This document shows positions 8,094-17,461 of a stretch of DNA of 64,000 bases, one piece after another. Source of the stretch: an uncultured Clostridia bacterium (GTDB lineage: Bacteria; Bacillota; Clostridia; Christensenellales; Borkfalkiaceae); assembly GCA_944368775.1 (NCBI GenBank), contig CALVXB010000003.1:100920-164919 (forward strand). The letters are read 5' to 3'. Each line of letters begins with the position of its first letter. Positions within the stretch are counted from its first letter, which is position 1. The notes under the pieces were generated by a model that saw nothing but the letters and a program-made list of their open reading frames with translations, did no database searches and was not told the origin of the DNA. The translations under genes and the position numbers were made by a program.

Positions 8094-8531
8094 ATGCAAA
8101 AGCTCAACGTCGTCTGCGTCGGCAAACTCAAAGAAAAATTTTTCGCGGACGCCGTCGCGGAATACACAAAGCGCCTCTCCCGCTTCGCATCCGTTCGCGT
8201 CTGCGAGCTGCCCGAGCGCCGTACCCTCGCAGAAGAGGCCGAGCACATCCTGCGCGAGCTGCGCGGCACCGTGTTCGTGCTCGCCGTCGAGGGCAAAAAG
8301 ATGTCCAGCGAGCAGCTCGCCGCCGCCGTCGGCGCGCAGTGCAGCGCGGGGCGCGAGATGACCTTCGTCATCGGCTCCTCCTGCGGGCTTGACGACGCCG
8401 TCAAGCGGCGTGCGGACGTGCTGCTCTCCTTTTCGGACATGACCTTCCCGCACCAGCTCATGCGCGTCATCTTGTGCGAGCAGCTGTACCGCGCCTTCAT
8501 GATCAACGCGGGCAGCACCTACCATAAATAA
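8094..8531 (+). CDS. rlmH: 23S rRNA pseudouridine-1915 N3-methyltransferase
   Basis: RlmH is a SPOUT-class enzyme that methylates pseudouridine 1915 in helix 69 of 23S rRNA. The 145-residue protein shows the SAM-binding knot region FVIGSSCGLDD and the conserved C-terminal FPHQLMRVILCEQLYRAF with the ending STYHK. It starts 3 nt after the CPBP protease gene with GGGGG as ribosome binding site inside the previous coding end, so the two are co-transcribed. Confidence 0.96.
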   Translation: MQKLNVVCVGKLKEKFFADAVAEYTKRLSRFASVRVCELPERRTLAEEAEHILRELRGTVFVLAVEGKKMSSEQLAAAVGAQCSAGREMTFVIGSSCGLDDAVKRRADVLLSFSDMTFPHQLMRVILCEQLYRAFMINAGSTYHK

Positions 8532-8625
8532 ATCGTTTTGAAGGGCCGGCGCGCAGGCGGGCGCTTCTTTCTCCGCCGCGCGGATGCCGCGCGGCGACAT
8601 AAAACGAAACCCGCCGGAGGATACT

Positions 8626-9177
8626 ATGGAAGATAAGCTGCGCTTTATGCGCGCGGCGCTCGCCCGCGCCAAAAAGGGGCTCGCCCAGGGCGAAGTGCCT
8701 GTGGGGGCGGTCGTCGTGTGCGAGGGCAAGATCGTCGGCTCCGGCTACAACCGCCGCACCCGCACGCAGATGGCCAGCTCGCACGCGGAGATGTACGCCA
8801 TCGACCGCGCCTGCAAAAAGCTGAAAAGCTGGCGGCTGCCCGAGTGCGATCTGTACGTCACCCTCGAGCCCTGCCCGATGTGCATGGGCGCGGCGCTCAA
8901 CGCCCGCATCCGCAAGATCTACTTCGGCGCGTACGAGCAAAAGGGCCGCTCGATGACAAAAGAGCTGGCGGAGAGCAACCTGCTCAACCACACGCTCGAG
9001 GTGGAGGGGGGCGTGCTCGAGGAGGAGTGCTCGGCCATCCTCTCCGGCTTTTTCCGCGCCATGCGCGCCCGCGCCAAGTCCGCTTCCGCCGCGGCGGAAG
9101 GGGAGAGCGCGCCGCCCGCCGCGGGTGAGGGAGAAGGGCTCCCCGCGGGCGGGGCAGAGGGGGAGGGCGCGCGCTGA
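8626..9177 (+). CDS. tadA: tRNA-specific adenosine deaminase
   Basis: TadA converts A34 to inosine in tRNA-Arg(ACG). The zinc-site motifs are HAE (53-55) and EPCPMC (81-86). The ATG at 8626 is preferred over an upstream in-frame ATG at 8584 because CCGGAGG lies just before it and the family N-terminus starts here. After residue about 150 there is a 30-residue low-complexity tail rich in Ala, Gly and Glu that is not part of the deaminase fold and was probably gained from GC-rich repeats. Confidence 0.93.
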   Translation: MEDKLRFMRAALARAKKGLAQGEVPVGAVVVCEGKIVGSGYNRRTRTQMASSHAEMYAIDRACKKLKSWRLPECDLYVTLEPCPMCMGAALNARIRKIYFGAYEQKGRSMTKELAESNLLNHTLEVEGGVLEEECSAILSGFFRAMRARAKSASAAAEGESAPPAAGEGEGLPAGGAEGEGAR

Positions 9178-9237
9178 AGCGTTGCCCTTCCGCCCCGCGA
9201 AAAGAGAAGATTTCTGCGCGAATGTGCCGCAAAACAT

Positions 9238-9266
9238 TTGACTAATGCGGCCAAAAACCGTACAAT
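9238..9266 (+). promoter_or_regulatory. promoter for prs with a long leader
   Basis: TTGACT (9238-9243), 17-nt spacer, TACAAT (9261-9266). The start codon of prs is about 185 nt downstream. The leader between contains several GC-rich inverted repeats, for example CGGAAC/GTTCCG around 9356-9371 and CCGGCC/GGCCGG around 9373-9400. Confidence 0.7.
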
Positions 9267-9459
9267 ATTAGCGTCCGCAGGGCACCGCAGGGGAAAACCG
9301 CCGCGCTTTGCGTCTGAACGCGCAGGCAACAGCGCCGCGCGCAAAAGGGGGTGTGCGGAACGGATGTTCCGCCCGGCCTTCCCCGCCAAGGGGGCCGGCT
9401 TTCGTTCGGGCTTACGCCGCGGGGAATCGCGGCTGCATAGATTTGTATCGGAGGTACAC

Positions 9460-10413
9460 ATGATAACGCACGGCAACGAGATCAAGATCTTCGCGGGCAA
9501 TTCCAACCGCCCCCTGGCGGAAGCGATCGCCAAAAAGCTCAACACAGAGCTTGGCGGCGCGGAAGTGGGCCGCTTTTCAGACGGTGAGACGGCCGTCCAC
9601 ATCGACGAGACCGTCCGCGGCAGAGACCTGTTCATCATTCAGTCCACGTCCGCGCCCGTCAACGACAACTTGATGGAGCTGCTCATCCTCATCGACGCGG
9701 CGCGCCGCGCAAGCGCAGGCCGCATCACGGCGGTCATGCCCTACTTCGGCTACGCCCGCCAAGACCGCAAGGCACGCTCGCGCGACCCCATCACCGCAAA
9801 GCTCGTCGCCGACCTCATTACCGCCGCAGGTGCAGACCGCGTCCTCACGATGGACCTGCACGCGGCGCAGATCCAGGGCTTTTTCAATATCCCGCTCGAC
9901 CACCTGCTCGGCGGGCCGACCATCTATAACTATTTCAAAAATAAGAAGATCATCGACGAAAACTTCGTCGTCGTCTCGCCGGACATCGGCTCGGTCACCC
10001 GCGCCCGCAACGTCGCCATGAAGCTCAACTGCCAGATGGCGATCATCGACAAGCGCCGCCCCAAGGCGAACGTGATGGAGGTGATGAACATCATCGGTGA
10101 CATCGAGGGCAAAAAGTGCCTGATGGTGGACGACATGATCGACACCGCCGGCACCATCTGCCAGGGCGCCGTCGCGCTCATGGAGCACGGCGCGAAGGAA
10201 GTGTACGCCGGCTGCACGCACGCCGTGTTCAGCGGCCCCGCCATCGAGCGCCTCGAAAAGGCTCCCATCAAGGAGCTGGCCGTGCTCGACACCATCGCCC
10301 TCCCGCCCGAAAAGAAGCTGGACAAGATCAGCGTCATCTCCGTCGCCGACATCTTCGCCGCCGCCATCGAAAACGTCTATCTCGACAAACCCATGTCGAA
10401 GATCTACGACTGA
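9460..10413 (+). CDS. prs: ribose-phosphate pyrophosphokinase
   Basis: Makes PRPP from ribose 5-phosphate and ATP for nucleotide, histidine and tryptophan synthesis. The 317-residue protein carries GRFSDGE, the RQDRK loop ([14 protein letters not shown]), the [11 protein letters not shown] segment and the PRPP-binding motif DDMIDTAGT. The ATG at 9460 is chosen because CGGAGG lies 6-7 nt before it and [14 protein letters not shown] is the family N-terminus; a longer frame upstream covers the leader. It precedes pth, as in many Bacillota. Confidence 0.96.
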   Translation: MITHGNEIKIFAGNSNRPLAEAIAKKLNTELGGAEVGRFSDGETAVHIDETVRGRDLFIIQSTSAPVNDNLMELLILIDAARRASAGRITAVMPYFGYARQDRKARSRDPITAKLVADLITAAGADRVLTMDLHAAQIQGFFNIPLDHLLGGPTIYNYFKNKKIIDENFVVVSPDIGSVTRARNVAMKLNCQMAIIDKRRPKANVMEVMNIIGDIEGKKCLMVDDMIDTAGTICQGAVALMEHGAKEVYAGCTHAVFSGPAIERLEKAPIKELAVLDTIALPPEKKLDKISVISVADIFAAAIENVYLDKPMSKIYD

Positions 10414-10493
10414 CGCGCCGCCGCTCGTAAAACAAGGGCAGCGCAAGCAGGCAGCGCCCCGCGCGGGCGCACTTCCAACACAAAAGCTCAAAT

Positions 10494-10516
10494 GCCGCGT
10501 TTTTTACGAACGCGGC
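10494..10516 (+). terminator. stem-loop between prs and pth
   Basis: GCCGCGTT (10494-10501) pairs with AACGCGGC (10509-10516) around a 7-nt loop. The following sequence is only moderately T-rich, so this may be a weak terminator or a processing hairpin in the 137-nt prs-pth gap. Confidence 0.45.
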
Positions 10517-10550
10517 GTTCGCACGTTTTGATTTATTTGAAAGGCAGATT

Positions 10551-11117
10551 ATGTATCTCATCGTAGGGCTCGGTAACCCGGAAAAAAAGTACGAAAAGAC
10601 CTTCCACAACATGGGCTTCCTCGCCGCGGGCGAGGCGGCCGAGCGCCTGGGCGTCAAGTTCAAAAAAAAGGAGTGCGAGGCGTCCGTCGCCGAGGCCTTC
10701 CTCGGCGGCGAAAAGGTCATCATCGCCCGCCCCGTCACCTACATGAACGCGAGCGGGCGCGCCGTCAAGCAGCTGATGGCAAAGTATAAGGTCTCGCCCG
10801 CCGAACTTCTCGTCATCTATGACGACTTCGACCTGCCGAAGGGCAAACTGCGCATCCGCGCGTCGGGCAGCGCCGGCACGCACAACGGCATGCGCAGCAT
10901 CATCGGTGAGATCGGCACCTCCGAGTTCCCGCGCATCCGCATCGGCATCCGCGACCCGGAGGTCAACATCCCCATCATCAACTACGTCCTCGCAGAAGTG
11001 CGCAAAGAGGACTACCCGCTGTTCGCCGCCGCCTGCGGCGAGGCGGCGGAGGCGGCCATCGCCTTCGCCCGCGGCGAGGGCATCGAAAAGGTGATGAACG
11101 AGCACAACAAAAACTGA
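10551..11117 (+). CDS. pth: peptidyl-tRNA hydrolase
   Basis: Releases peptide from peptidyl-tRNA dropped by ribosomes. The 188-residue protein begins MYLIVGLGNPEKKYEKTFHNMGF, with the catalytic His in TFHNMGF, and has RPVTYMNASG and the DDFDLPKGKLRIRASGSAGTHNG core, all diagnostic. AAAGGCAG precedes the ATG. It is followed by mfd in the conserved pth-mfd order. Confidence 0.97.
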   Translation: MYLIVGLGNPEKKYEKTFHNMGFLAAGEAAERLGVKFKKKECEASVAEAFLGGEKVIIARPVTYMNASGRAVKQLMAKYKVSPAELLVIYDDFDLPKGKLRIRASGSAGTHNGMRSIIGEIGTSEFPRIRIGIRDPEVNIPIINYVLAEVRKEDYPLFAAACGEAAEAAIAFARGEGIEKVMNEHNKN

Positions 11118-11217
11118 CGGCTTCGCCTCGCGGGCAGCTGAAACCTGCAAGCCCCGCGCTGTGCGGCCGCCGTATAGCCGTATGATTTCGCGCGCGGGCG
11201 CGCGCGGGAGAATCGCC

Positions 11218-14200
11218 ATGCCCCGAAACTTTTTTCATGCACAGAATCTGGGCGGGGAATATCTCGACCTGGAACAAGACTTCCGCCTCGGCACGCCGAC
11301 GGCGGTTTTCGGCGTGTCCGCGCCGCACAAGGCGCTCATCGCCGCGGCGTGCACGCCCGGCCGCGTCGTCTACGTCGCCGACAACGCGCAGTCGGCCGCG
11401 CGGGCGGCGGCGGAGATCGGCGGCTTCGCGGGGGAGCAGCCCGCCCTGCTGTGTGCCAAAGACGAAGTCCTATTATATAAAGAGGCGGTCTCGCGCGACG
11501 CCCTCTTCCGCCGCCTGAACGCGCTGTATCGCGCGCAGCAGGGGGCGCGCATCGTCGTGTGCGACGCGGAGAGCCTCATGCAGCTCTTCCCGCGCCGCGT
11601 CCTCTCCCTCACGCTGCGGGAGGGGGAAGAGCAAGACTTCGATTCCCTGCCCTCCCGCCTCGTCTCGCTCGGCTACGTCCGCGCCGCGACGGTGGAGGGG
11701 AAGGGCAACTTCGCCCTGCGCGGCGATATCCTCGATATCTTCCCCATCAACGAGGAGAACCCCGTGCGCGTCGACTTCTTCGGCGATACGGTGGAAAAGA
11801 TCAAGCCGTACAACTTTATCAGCGGCGAGCGCCTCGGCAGCCGCCCCGCCGTCGACATCGTCGCGGCGACGGACGTCGCCATCGGAGAAGGGGAGGCGCG
11901 CCACCTCAAAGACGCCCTGTTCGGCGAGCTCCCTTCCTTCCGCGACGCCGCCGCCTACGAGCGCGCGCAGTCCATCGCGGGGGACATCGCCGCCAAGTTA
12001 GAGGGGGGCGCGCCCTTCGCGGGGGCGTCTTACCTCTTTCCGCTGCTCGCCTGTGCGACAGATTTTAAAAGCTTTTTCGGCGACGCGCTCTATATCTTCG
12101 ACGAGTGCAAACTCATCCGCGACCGCGCCGAGGCGCTGTACAAGGAGCACGAAGAGCGCTTCACTTCCCTGCACCGCGGGGGCGAGGTGTTTTCCTTCGG
12201 CCGCGACCAGCTTTTAGGGAAGGAAGAATTTTTCGCGCTGCTCGGCTCGGTGCGCGCCGCGGCGCTGCAGACCTTCGCCTCGCGCACCTACTTTTTCGAG
12301 CCGCTGCGCGTCTACAACCTGCACTCTTCGCCGGTCGGGCGGTACCTCAACGGCATGGAGATGCTCGTCTCCGACGTCAAGCGCTGGCGTTCGGGCGGCT
12401 ACCGCGTCATGATCTGGTGCGGCACGCAGGCGCGCGCCGACAAGCTGGGCGACCTCTTCTACGACGAGGGCATCTCCGTCTCCGCCTGCCCGCCCGCCCT
12501 CGAACTGCTCAAGGGCGTCACGATCCTGCCCGACGAGCTGGATCACGGCCTCGTGCTGCACGAGCAGAAGATCGCCGTCATCGGCACGGGCGACGTCTAC
12601 ACCAAGCCCGCCGTCAAAAAGCGCATCCGCCGCCGCCGCAACGACATGTTCACCTCCCCCGAGGTGGGCGACTACGCCGTGCACGAGACACACGGCATCG
12701 GCCGCATCACGGGCACGAAGAAGATCGAGACGACGGACGGCACCAAGGAATACATCGCCCTCGAATACCGCGGCGGCGACGTGCTGTACGTTCCCGTCGA
12801 GCAGATGGACATCCTCTCCCGCTACATGGGCGAGGACACGCCCGCCCTCTCCAAGATCGGCGGGGCGGAGTTTGAAAAAGTCAAGCAGCGGGTCAAGGCT
12901 TCCCTCAAAAAAATGGCCTTCGACCTGAAGCAGCTGTACGCCGAGCGCGCCGAGCAGCGCGGCTACGCCTTTTCTCCCTGCGAGGAGGGGATGGCGGAGT
13001 TCGAGGCCGCCTTCGAGTACGAGGAGACGCCCGACCAGCTCTCCTCCGTCGCCGAGATCAAGGCGGATATGTGCTCGAAAAAGGTGATGGACCGCCTGCT
13101 GTGCGGCGACGTCGGCTACGGCAAGACGGAGGTCGCCTTCCGCGCGGCGTACCTGTGCATCCTCAACGGCAAGCAGGCGGCGCTCATGTGCCCCAACACC
13201 GTGCTCTGCCAGCAGCACTACGAGACGGCGCTGAAGCGCTTTTCCGACTTCGGCGTCAATGTCGAGGCGCTCAACCGCTTCAAGAGCGCGCGCGAGCAGG
13301 ACAAAGTCCTCGCCCGCCTCGCCCGCGGCGAGGTCGACCTCGTCATCGGCACCCACCGCCTGCTCTCCTCCGACGTCCGCTTCAAGGACCTCGGCCTGCT
13401 CATCCTCGACGAGGAGCAGCGCTTCGGCGTCGAGCATAAAGAAAAGATCAAAAACATGAAGCGCGACGTCGACTGCCTGACCATGACGGCGACGCCCATC
13501 CCGCGCACCCTGCACATGTCGCTGAGCGGCATCCGCGACATCAGCACCATCGACACGCCGCCCTCCAACCGCCTGCCCGTGCAGACGTATGTGGTGGAGG
13601 AGACGGAATCGCTCATCCGCGACGCCTGCGTAAGAGAGCTCGCCCGCGGCGGGCAGGTGTTCGTGCTGTACAACCGCGTCGAGAGCATCCATTCCTTCGC
13701 CGAAAAGCTCAAACAGATCGTGCCCGAAGGGCGCTTCTGCGTCGCGCACGGGCAGATGGAAAAGTCTGCGCTCGAAAACAACATCCTCGGCTTCTACCGC
13801 GGCGAGAGCGACATCCTCGTCTCGACGACCATCATCGAAAACGGCATCGACCTCCCGCGCGCCAACACCCTCATCGTCATCGACGCCGACCGCCTCGGCA
13901 TCTCGCAGCTGTACCAGCTGCGCGGGCGGGTGGGGCGCGGCTCGGTGCTCGCGCACGCCTACTTCACATTCAAGCCCGAAAAGGTCATGACGGAGACGGC
14001 GAGCAAGCGGCTGCAGGCGATCATGGAGTTTACCGAGCTTGGCTCCGGCTTCAAGATCGCCATGCGCGACATGGAGATCCGCGGCGCGGGCAGCGTGCTC
14101 GGCCGCGAGCAGCACGGCCATATGGGCAAGGTCGGCTACGAGCTGTACGCCAAGCTGCTCAAAGAGGAGCTGACGGGGGAGGAGCAGACGGTCGCCGAGC

Positions 14201-14640
14201 TGGACATCAAGGCGGACGCCTTCATCCCCGAAAAGTACGTCGAGGCGAGCTCGTCGCGGCTTGACTGCTACAAGCAGATCGCCGAGATCCGCACGCTGGA
14301 CGACTACAAGCGCGTCTGCCTGTCGATGGAAGAAAATTACGGCAAGATGCCGCCAGAAGTGCTCAACCTGCTCGTCATCGCCGTGCTCAAAGCGTACGCG
14401 GCCAAGTTCAACATCCGCAAGCTAGCCGTCGGCGCGAAAGGGGGGCGCGTCGAGCTGCCCTCCGTCAACAGCCTCGCCGATCCACGCCTCGCCGCCGCGC
14501 TCGACCGCTTCGGCAGCGGCGTGCGGCTGGATATGTCCAAGACGCCCGCCATCGAGTTCGCGGGCGGCAAAGACGCGCGCGCCGTCATGCTGGCAATGAC
14601 GAAATTCTTCAAATTTGCCGAAAATGCGCAGGCAGCGTGA
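11218..14640 (+). CDS. mfd: transcription-repair coupling factor
   Basis: Mfd is a translocase that removes stalled RNA polymerase and recruits UvrA to the lesion. From the ATG at 11218 the protein has 1140 residues, normal for the family. In order: UvrB-homology N-terminal domains, the RNAP-interacting domain beginning near VGDYAVHETHGIGRI, the translocase with Walker A GDVGYGKTE and the box LILDEEQRFGVEHKE, the MTATPIPRTL motif, the QLYQLRGRVGR motif, and a C-terminal autoinhibitory domain. GGGAG lies 8 nt before the chosen ATG; an in-frame ATG at 11161 lacks a ribosome binding site. Confidence 0.96.
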   Translation: MPRNFFHAQNLGGEYLDLEQDFRLGTPTAVFGVSAPHKALIAAACTPGRVVYVADNAQSAARAAAEIGGFAGEQPALLCAKDEVLLYKEAVSRDALFRRLNALYRAQQGARIVVCDAESLMQLFPRRVLSLTLREGEEQDFDSLPSRLVSLGYVRAATVEGKGNFALRGDILDIFPINEENPVRVDFFGDTVEKIKPYNFISGERLGSRPAVDIVAATDVAIGEGEARHLKDALFGELPSFRDAAAYERAQSIAGDIAAKLEGGAPFAGASYLFPLLACATDFKSFFGDALYIFDECKLIRDRAEALYKEHEERFTSLHRGGEVFSFGRDQLLGKEEFFALLGSVRAAALQTFASRTYFFEPLRVYNLHSSPVGRYLNGMEMLVSDVKRWRSGGYRVMIWCGTQARADKLGDLFYDEGISVSACPPALELLKGVTILPDELDHGLVLHEQKIAVIGTGDVYTKPAVKKRIRRRRNDMFTSPEVGDYAVHETHGIGRITGTKKIETTDGTKEYIALEYRGGDVLYVPVEQMDILSRYMGEDTPALSKIGGAEFEKVKQRVKASLKKMAFDLKQLYAERAEQRGYAFSPCEEGMAEFEAAFEYEETPDQLSSVAEIKADMCSKKVMDRLLCGDVGYGKTEVAFRAAYLCILNGKQAALMCPNTVLCQQHYETALKRFSDFGVNVEALNRFKSAREQDKVLARLARGEVDLVIGTHRLLSSDVRFKDLGLLILDEEQRFGVEHKEKIKNMKRDVDCLTMTATPIPRTLHMSLSGIRDISTIDTPPSNRLPVQTYVVEETESLIRDACVRELARGGQVFVLYNRVESIHSFAEKLKQIVPEGRFCVAHGQMEKSALENNILGFYRGESDILVSTTIIENGIDLPRANTLIVIDADRLGISQLYQLRGRVGRGSVLAHAYFTFKPEKVMTETASKRLQAIMEFTELGSGFKIAMRDMEIRGAGSVLGREQHGHMGKVGYELYAKLLKEELTGEEQTVAELDIKADAFIPEKYVEASSSRLDCYKQIAEIRTLDDYKRVCLSMEENYGKMPPEVLNLLVIAVLKAYAAKFNIRKLAVGAKGGRVELPSVNSLADPRLAAALDRFGSGVRLDMSKTPAIEFAGGKDARAVMLAMTKFFKFAENAQAA

Positions 14641-14690
14641 GCGCGCCCCATTTTTTCAAGAATTTTAACGCTATTTTCATAAAAAAGTTA

Positions 14691-14719
14691 TTGCTTTTCT
14701 CTCCGAAATAAGGTATAAT
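14691..14719 (+). promoter_or_regulatory. promoter for the PrsA-like lipoprotein
   Basis: TTGCTT (14691-14696), 17-nt spacer, TATAAT (14714-14719), in an AT-rich gap after mfd and about 40 nt before the lipoprotein ATG. Confidence 0.75.
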
Positions 14720-14766
14720 AAAACATATTGCGAATTCTATACAAGGAACTCCGAGACAGATCTATT

Positions 14767-17028
14767 ATGAAGAAAAAACTTGTCAAGATCATCAGTATCG
14801 TGCTCGCGCTCGCCTTTTCGGTCGGCCTGATGGCCGGTTGCGACTTGTTCATCGGCGTCGACAGCACGAAGGACATGCAGCAGGTCATCGCCGAAGTCAA
14901 CATCGGCGAGGACAAGGAGGCGCTCTCCTCCGCGTTCGACGCGCTGGGCGCCGATCTGGACGACGGCGTCGCCTCCCGCACCGACGAGATCCTCTCGACG
15001 GACGAGATCTATAAGCGCGACCTCGTCGCCTACTTCCTCACCTACGGCTACAGCTACGTCTCTTCGGGCAGCTACACCTATGCAGAGACCTTTGAACTGC
15101 TGCTCGATGCGCTCATCAACAGCAAGATCAACGCGCAGATGGCGATGCTGTACTACCTGAGCGAGGGCGAAGTGCTCGTCGACCGCGACAACACAGACTC
15201 GCACGACGGCTACACCGCCATCGACGGCACGGATGCGCTGCGCATGGACGGCGACATCTCCCTCGACGGCTACCTCTCCGCCGTGAACGCCGCGGAAGGG
15301 AATGACGAACAGGCGATCGCCGGTTACGAGTACTTCCTCACCGAAGACGAGGTCAACTACGCGACCTATATCGTGATGCTCTCCATCAACAACACGCTCG
15401 ACACCTACGAAGAGGACATCATCGCCGAAGAAGGTGAAGAGACGACGAGCAGCGATACCCGCACCGTCCCCGAAGGGGCGAACGTGCTGGCTGACACCTA
15501 CTATCCGTCCAGAACGGAGAACGGCGCCGAAGTCATCGATTATGACATCTACACCGGCTTCAACAACGTATCCGACTGCGGCGAGTACGAAAAGGTAGAG
15601 GGCTCCACCACCTACACCCGCACCCGCGCCTATGCTCGCTTCCTCAACGCGCTGCGCCAGAACAACCTCGTCTCCGAGGACGACGAAAACTCGTACGACA
15701 TCGTCTCCCTCGACTACTTCAAGATGGAGCTGCGCAACCAGCTGCAGGCGATGGTGATCAACAAGTTCGTCGCGACCATCAACCTGGGCATGACGGATAC
15801 GCTCGAAGAGCAGACGCTGCAGAACATCTACACGCAGCTCGTCACCGACCAGACGGTCGGCGCGCAGAGCGACTTCATTTCCACGATGGACGGCATCTCC
15901 GATACCTCCTTCGTGCTGTATTCCCCCGAAGACCACACGTACGGCTACGTCTACAACATCCTGCTGCCCTTCAGCGCGGATCAGGAACTCGTTTTGAGCG
16001 AGATCGCTTACGCCGACGGCACGAAGGAATACTACGCCGCCCGCAACACCAACCCCGAACTGCTCCGTGCGGTCGAGGGCACCGACCAGCGCGCGGCATG
16101 GTTCAACGGCGAAACGGATTACAGCTACCTCGCCGAGGGCGACTACTACGTCAACGCCGCCAACGCCGGCCGCGACAATTACCTCTTCTTTAAGGACAGC
16201 TACGTCACGAGCGACGACGGCATCGCGCGCTATGCGGGCAAGTACCCGTACAACGGCTCCGTCGAGGAGCTCGAAGACGACACCTACAAGCTCACCCCCG
16301 AAAAGCTGAACATCGACGAGTTCATCACCGAGATGCAGGCGTATATCAACTACGTCGCGGGCGCAGACGTCGCGTCGGGCGGCTACTACGCGGGCAAGGA
16401 CGCGAGCGGCAACGCCTCGTGGACGGCCTCGACGGGCGACGCCTTCTACAACGTCACCGCTGCCGACTTCCTCAAGGCGGACGGCCGCACCATCGACCAG
16501 AGCGCGAACATCTACTATAAGGGCTCCGTCGCCGGCGTCTCCGACGTCAGCGCGGCCGACTACCTGCTCGAAGACGAGATCTCCTATAAGGCGCTCTCCG
16601 CCGTCAACGAGCTCATGTTCGCCTACACGACGGACACCGCCTGCCTCGAGACCTACTACGGCTACTCCATCGAGTCCATCGAAACGGCGACCTCCTACGT
16701 CGCAGAGTTCGAGTTTGCCGCGCAGGATCTGATCACCAACGCGGGCGCCGGCGCCTACGCCGTCGTCGCCGCCGACTTCGGCTGGCACATCATCTACGTC
16801 AGCTTCGTCTTTGACGGCGGCCTGACCTACGAAGACGGCTTCGTGTACGACGACCGCAACGTCGAGGGCACCTTCTCCTACTACTTCTACCAGGCGAACA
16901 AGCAGTCGCTCGCCGAGGATTATGCCTCCGACCGCCAGAGCGAGTACAATATCCTCCTCAATAACGACAGCTCCGTCACGCGCTACGAGAGCCGTTACGC
17001 CGACCTCATGGAAATGGACGAAGAGTAA
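14767..17028 (+). CDS. large surface lipoprotein, PrsA/SurA-like
   Basis: A 753-residue secreted lipoprotein. MKKK is followed by a hydrophobic stretch and the lipobox LMAGC with Cys25. After this the protein is acidic and rich in Tyr, Asp and Ser. The region around residues 85-135 (IYKRDLVAYFLTYGY through the next helices) resembles the N-terminal helical domain of PrsA/SurA foldases, and DFGWHIIYV near the C-terminus resembles the last strand of a parvulin domain (usually GYHIIKV). In many Clostridia the gene after pth-mfd is a PpiC/PrsA foldase, which supports this reading. It is about twice the usual size and a full parvulin active site is not evident, so it may be a non-catalytic chaperone. 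The ATG at 14767 gives a proper signal peptide. Confidence 0.65.
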   Translation: MKKKLVKIISIVLALAFSVGLMAGCDLFIGVDSTKDMQQVIAEVNIGEDKEALSSAFDALGADLDDGVASRTDEILSTDEIYKRDLVAYFLTYGYSYVSSGSYTYAETFELLLDALINSKINAQMAMLYYLSEGEVLVDRDNTDSHDGYTAIDGTDALRMDGDISLDGYLSAVNAAEGNDEQAIAGYEYFLTEDEVNYATYIVMLSINNTLDTYEEDIIAEEGEETTSSDTRTVPEGANVLADTYYPSRTENGAEVIDYDIYTGFNNVSDCGEYEKVEGSTTYTRTRAYARFLNALRQNNLVSEDDENSYDIVSLDYFKMELRNQLQAMVINKFVATINLGMTDTLEEQTLQNIYTQLVTDQTVGAQSDFISTMDGISDTSFVLYSPEDHTYGYVYNILLPFSADQELVLSEIAYADGTKEYYAARNTNPELLRAVEGTDQRAAWFNGETDYSYLAEGDYYVNAANAGRDNYLFFKDSYVTSDDGIARYAGKYPYNGSVEELEDDTYKLTPEKLNIDEFITEMQAYINYVAGADVASGGYYAGKDASGNASWTASTGDAFYNVTAADFLKADGRTIDQSANIYYKGSVAGVSDVSAADYLLEDEISYKALSAVNELMFAYTTDTACLETYYGYSIESIETATSYVAEFEFAAQDLITNAGAGAYAVVAADFGWHIIYVSFVFDGGLTYEDGFVYDDRNVEGTFSYYFYQANKQSLAEDYASDRQSEYNILLNNDSSVTRYESRYADLMEMDEE

Positions 17029-17049
17029 GCAAACAAATCAAAAGAACAA

Positions 17050-17078
17050 AACCCGCGGCAGTCTGCCGCGGGTTTTTT
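17050..17078 (+). terminator. rho-independent terminator after the lipoprotein gene
   Basis: ACCCGCGGCAG and CTGCCGCGGGT form an 11-bp stem with a very small loop (17050-17073), followed by a run of six T. It starts about 20 nt after the lipoprotein stop. Confidence 0.9.
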
Positions 17079-17188
17079 GTATGCGCCGTATTTTTTGAAT
17101 TTGAAGAAGACGCGCTGCAGAGAACGCTGCGCGTATCCCGCCGCTCGTCTGCCTGCCGTGCGGCAAGGGGGAAGAAGCTGCGCTTGCC

Positions 17189-17233
17189 GTTCTCACCCGT
17201 CTCTCTCGCTCCACACAAAAAAGCGGCAAGGGC
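17189..17233 (+). repeat. 45-bp direct repeat, copy A, containing a tRNA-Gly 3'-end fragment
   Basis: Positions 17189-17233 are identical to 17393-17437. The unit contains CCCGTCTC, CTCGCTCCA and GCGGCAAGGGC, that is, the 3' end of the neighbouring tRNA-Gly including CCA plus half of its terminator, on the strand opposite to the tRNA gene, with small insertions. Confidence 0.85.
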
Positions 17234-17392
17234 TTTTGTTGGATAATAAAATAGTTTTCTAAAACCGGTCGCCGCGGTGCGGCGAGGAGCGAGAGCCGGG
17301 TACTTGCGCCCCTTTGGGGCGCAAAGCCCTGCGGGCACGAACGACAAGCGGGGCGATGTTTTGCGTTCTACCCGTATTTTACGGCGCTTGTT

Positions 17393-17437
17393 GTTCTCAC
17401 CCGTCTCTCTCGCTCCACACAAAAAAGCGGCAAGGGC
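17393..17437 (+). repeat. 45-bp direct repeat, copy B, inverted against the tRNA-Gly 3' end
   Basis: Second exact copy of the 45-bp unit. It directly faces the tRNA-Gly gene, so 17400-17437 and 17445-17477 form a long imperfect inverted repeat. Nothing else gene-like is seen between 17079 and 17461 apart from copies A and B, a small GCGCCCC/GGGGCGC hairpin near 17308 and spurious tRNA-derived frames. Confidence 0.85.
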
Positions 17438-17460
17438 GTTACACGCCCTTGCCGCTTTTT
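17427..17460 (-). terminator. terminator of tRNA-Gly (bidirectional)
   Basis: GCGGCAAGGGCG and CGCCCTTGCCGC form a 12-bp stem with a 5-nt loop. On the minus strand, downstream of the tRNA, it is followed by a T run (A run on the plus strand at about 17421-17426); on the plus strand it is followed by TTTTT. Confidence 0.8.
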
Positions 17461-17461
17461 G

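Noticed and set aside
14737..16788. 683-residue open frame opposite the lipoprotein gene
   Set aside because: It is the antisense shadow of a well-supported gene with a lipoprotein signal, promoter and terminator; its composition (runs of Val, Gly, Asp and Arg) is typical of reverse frames in GC-rich DNA.
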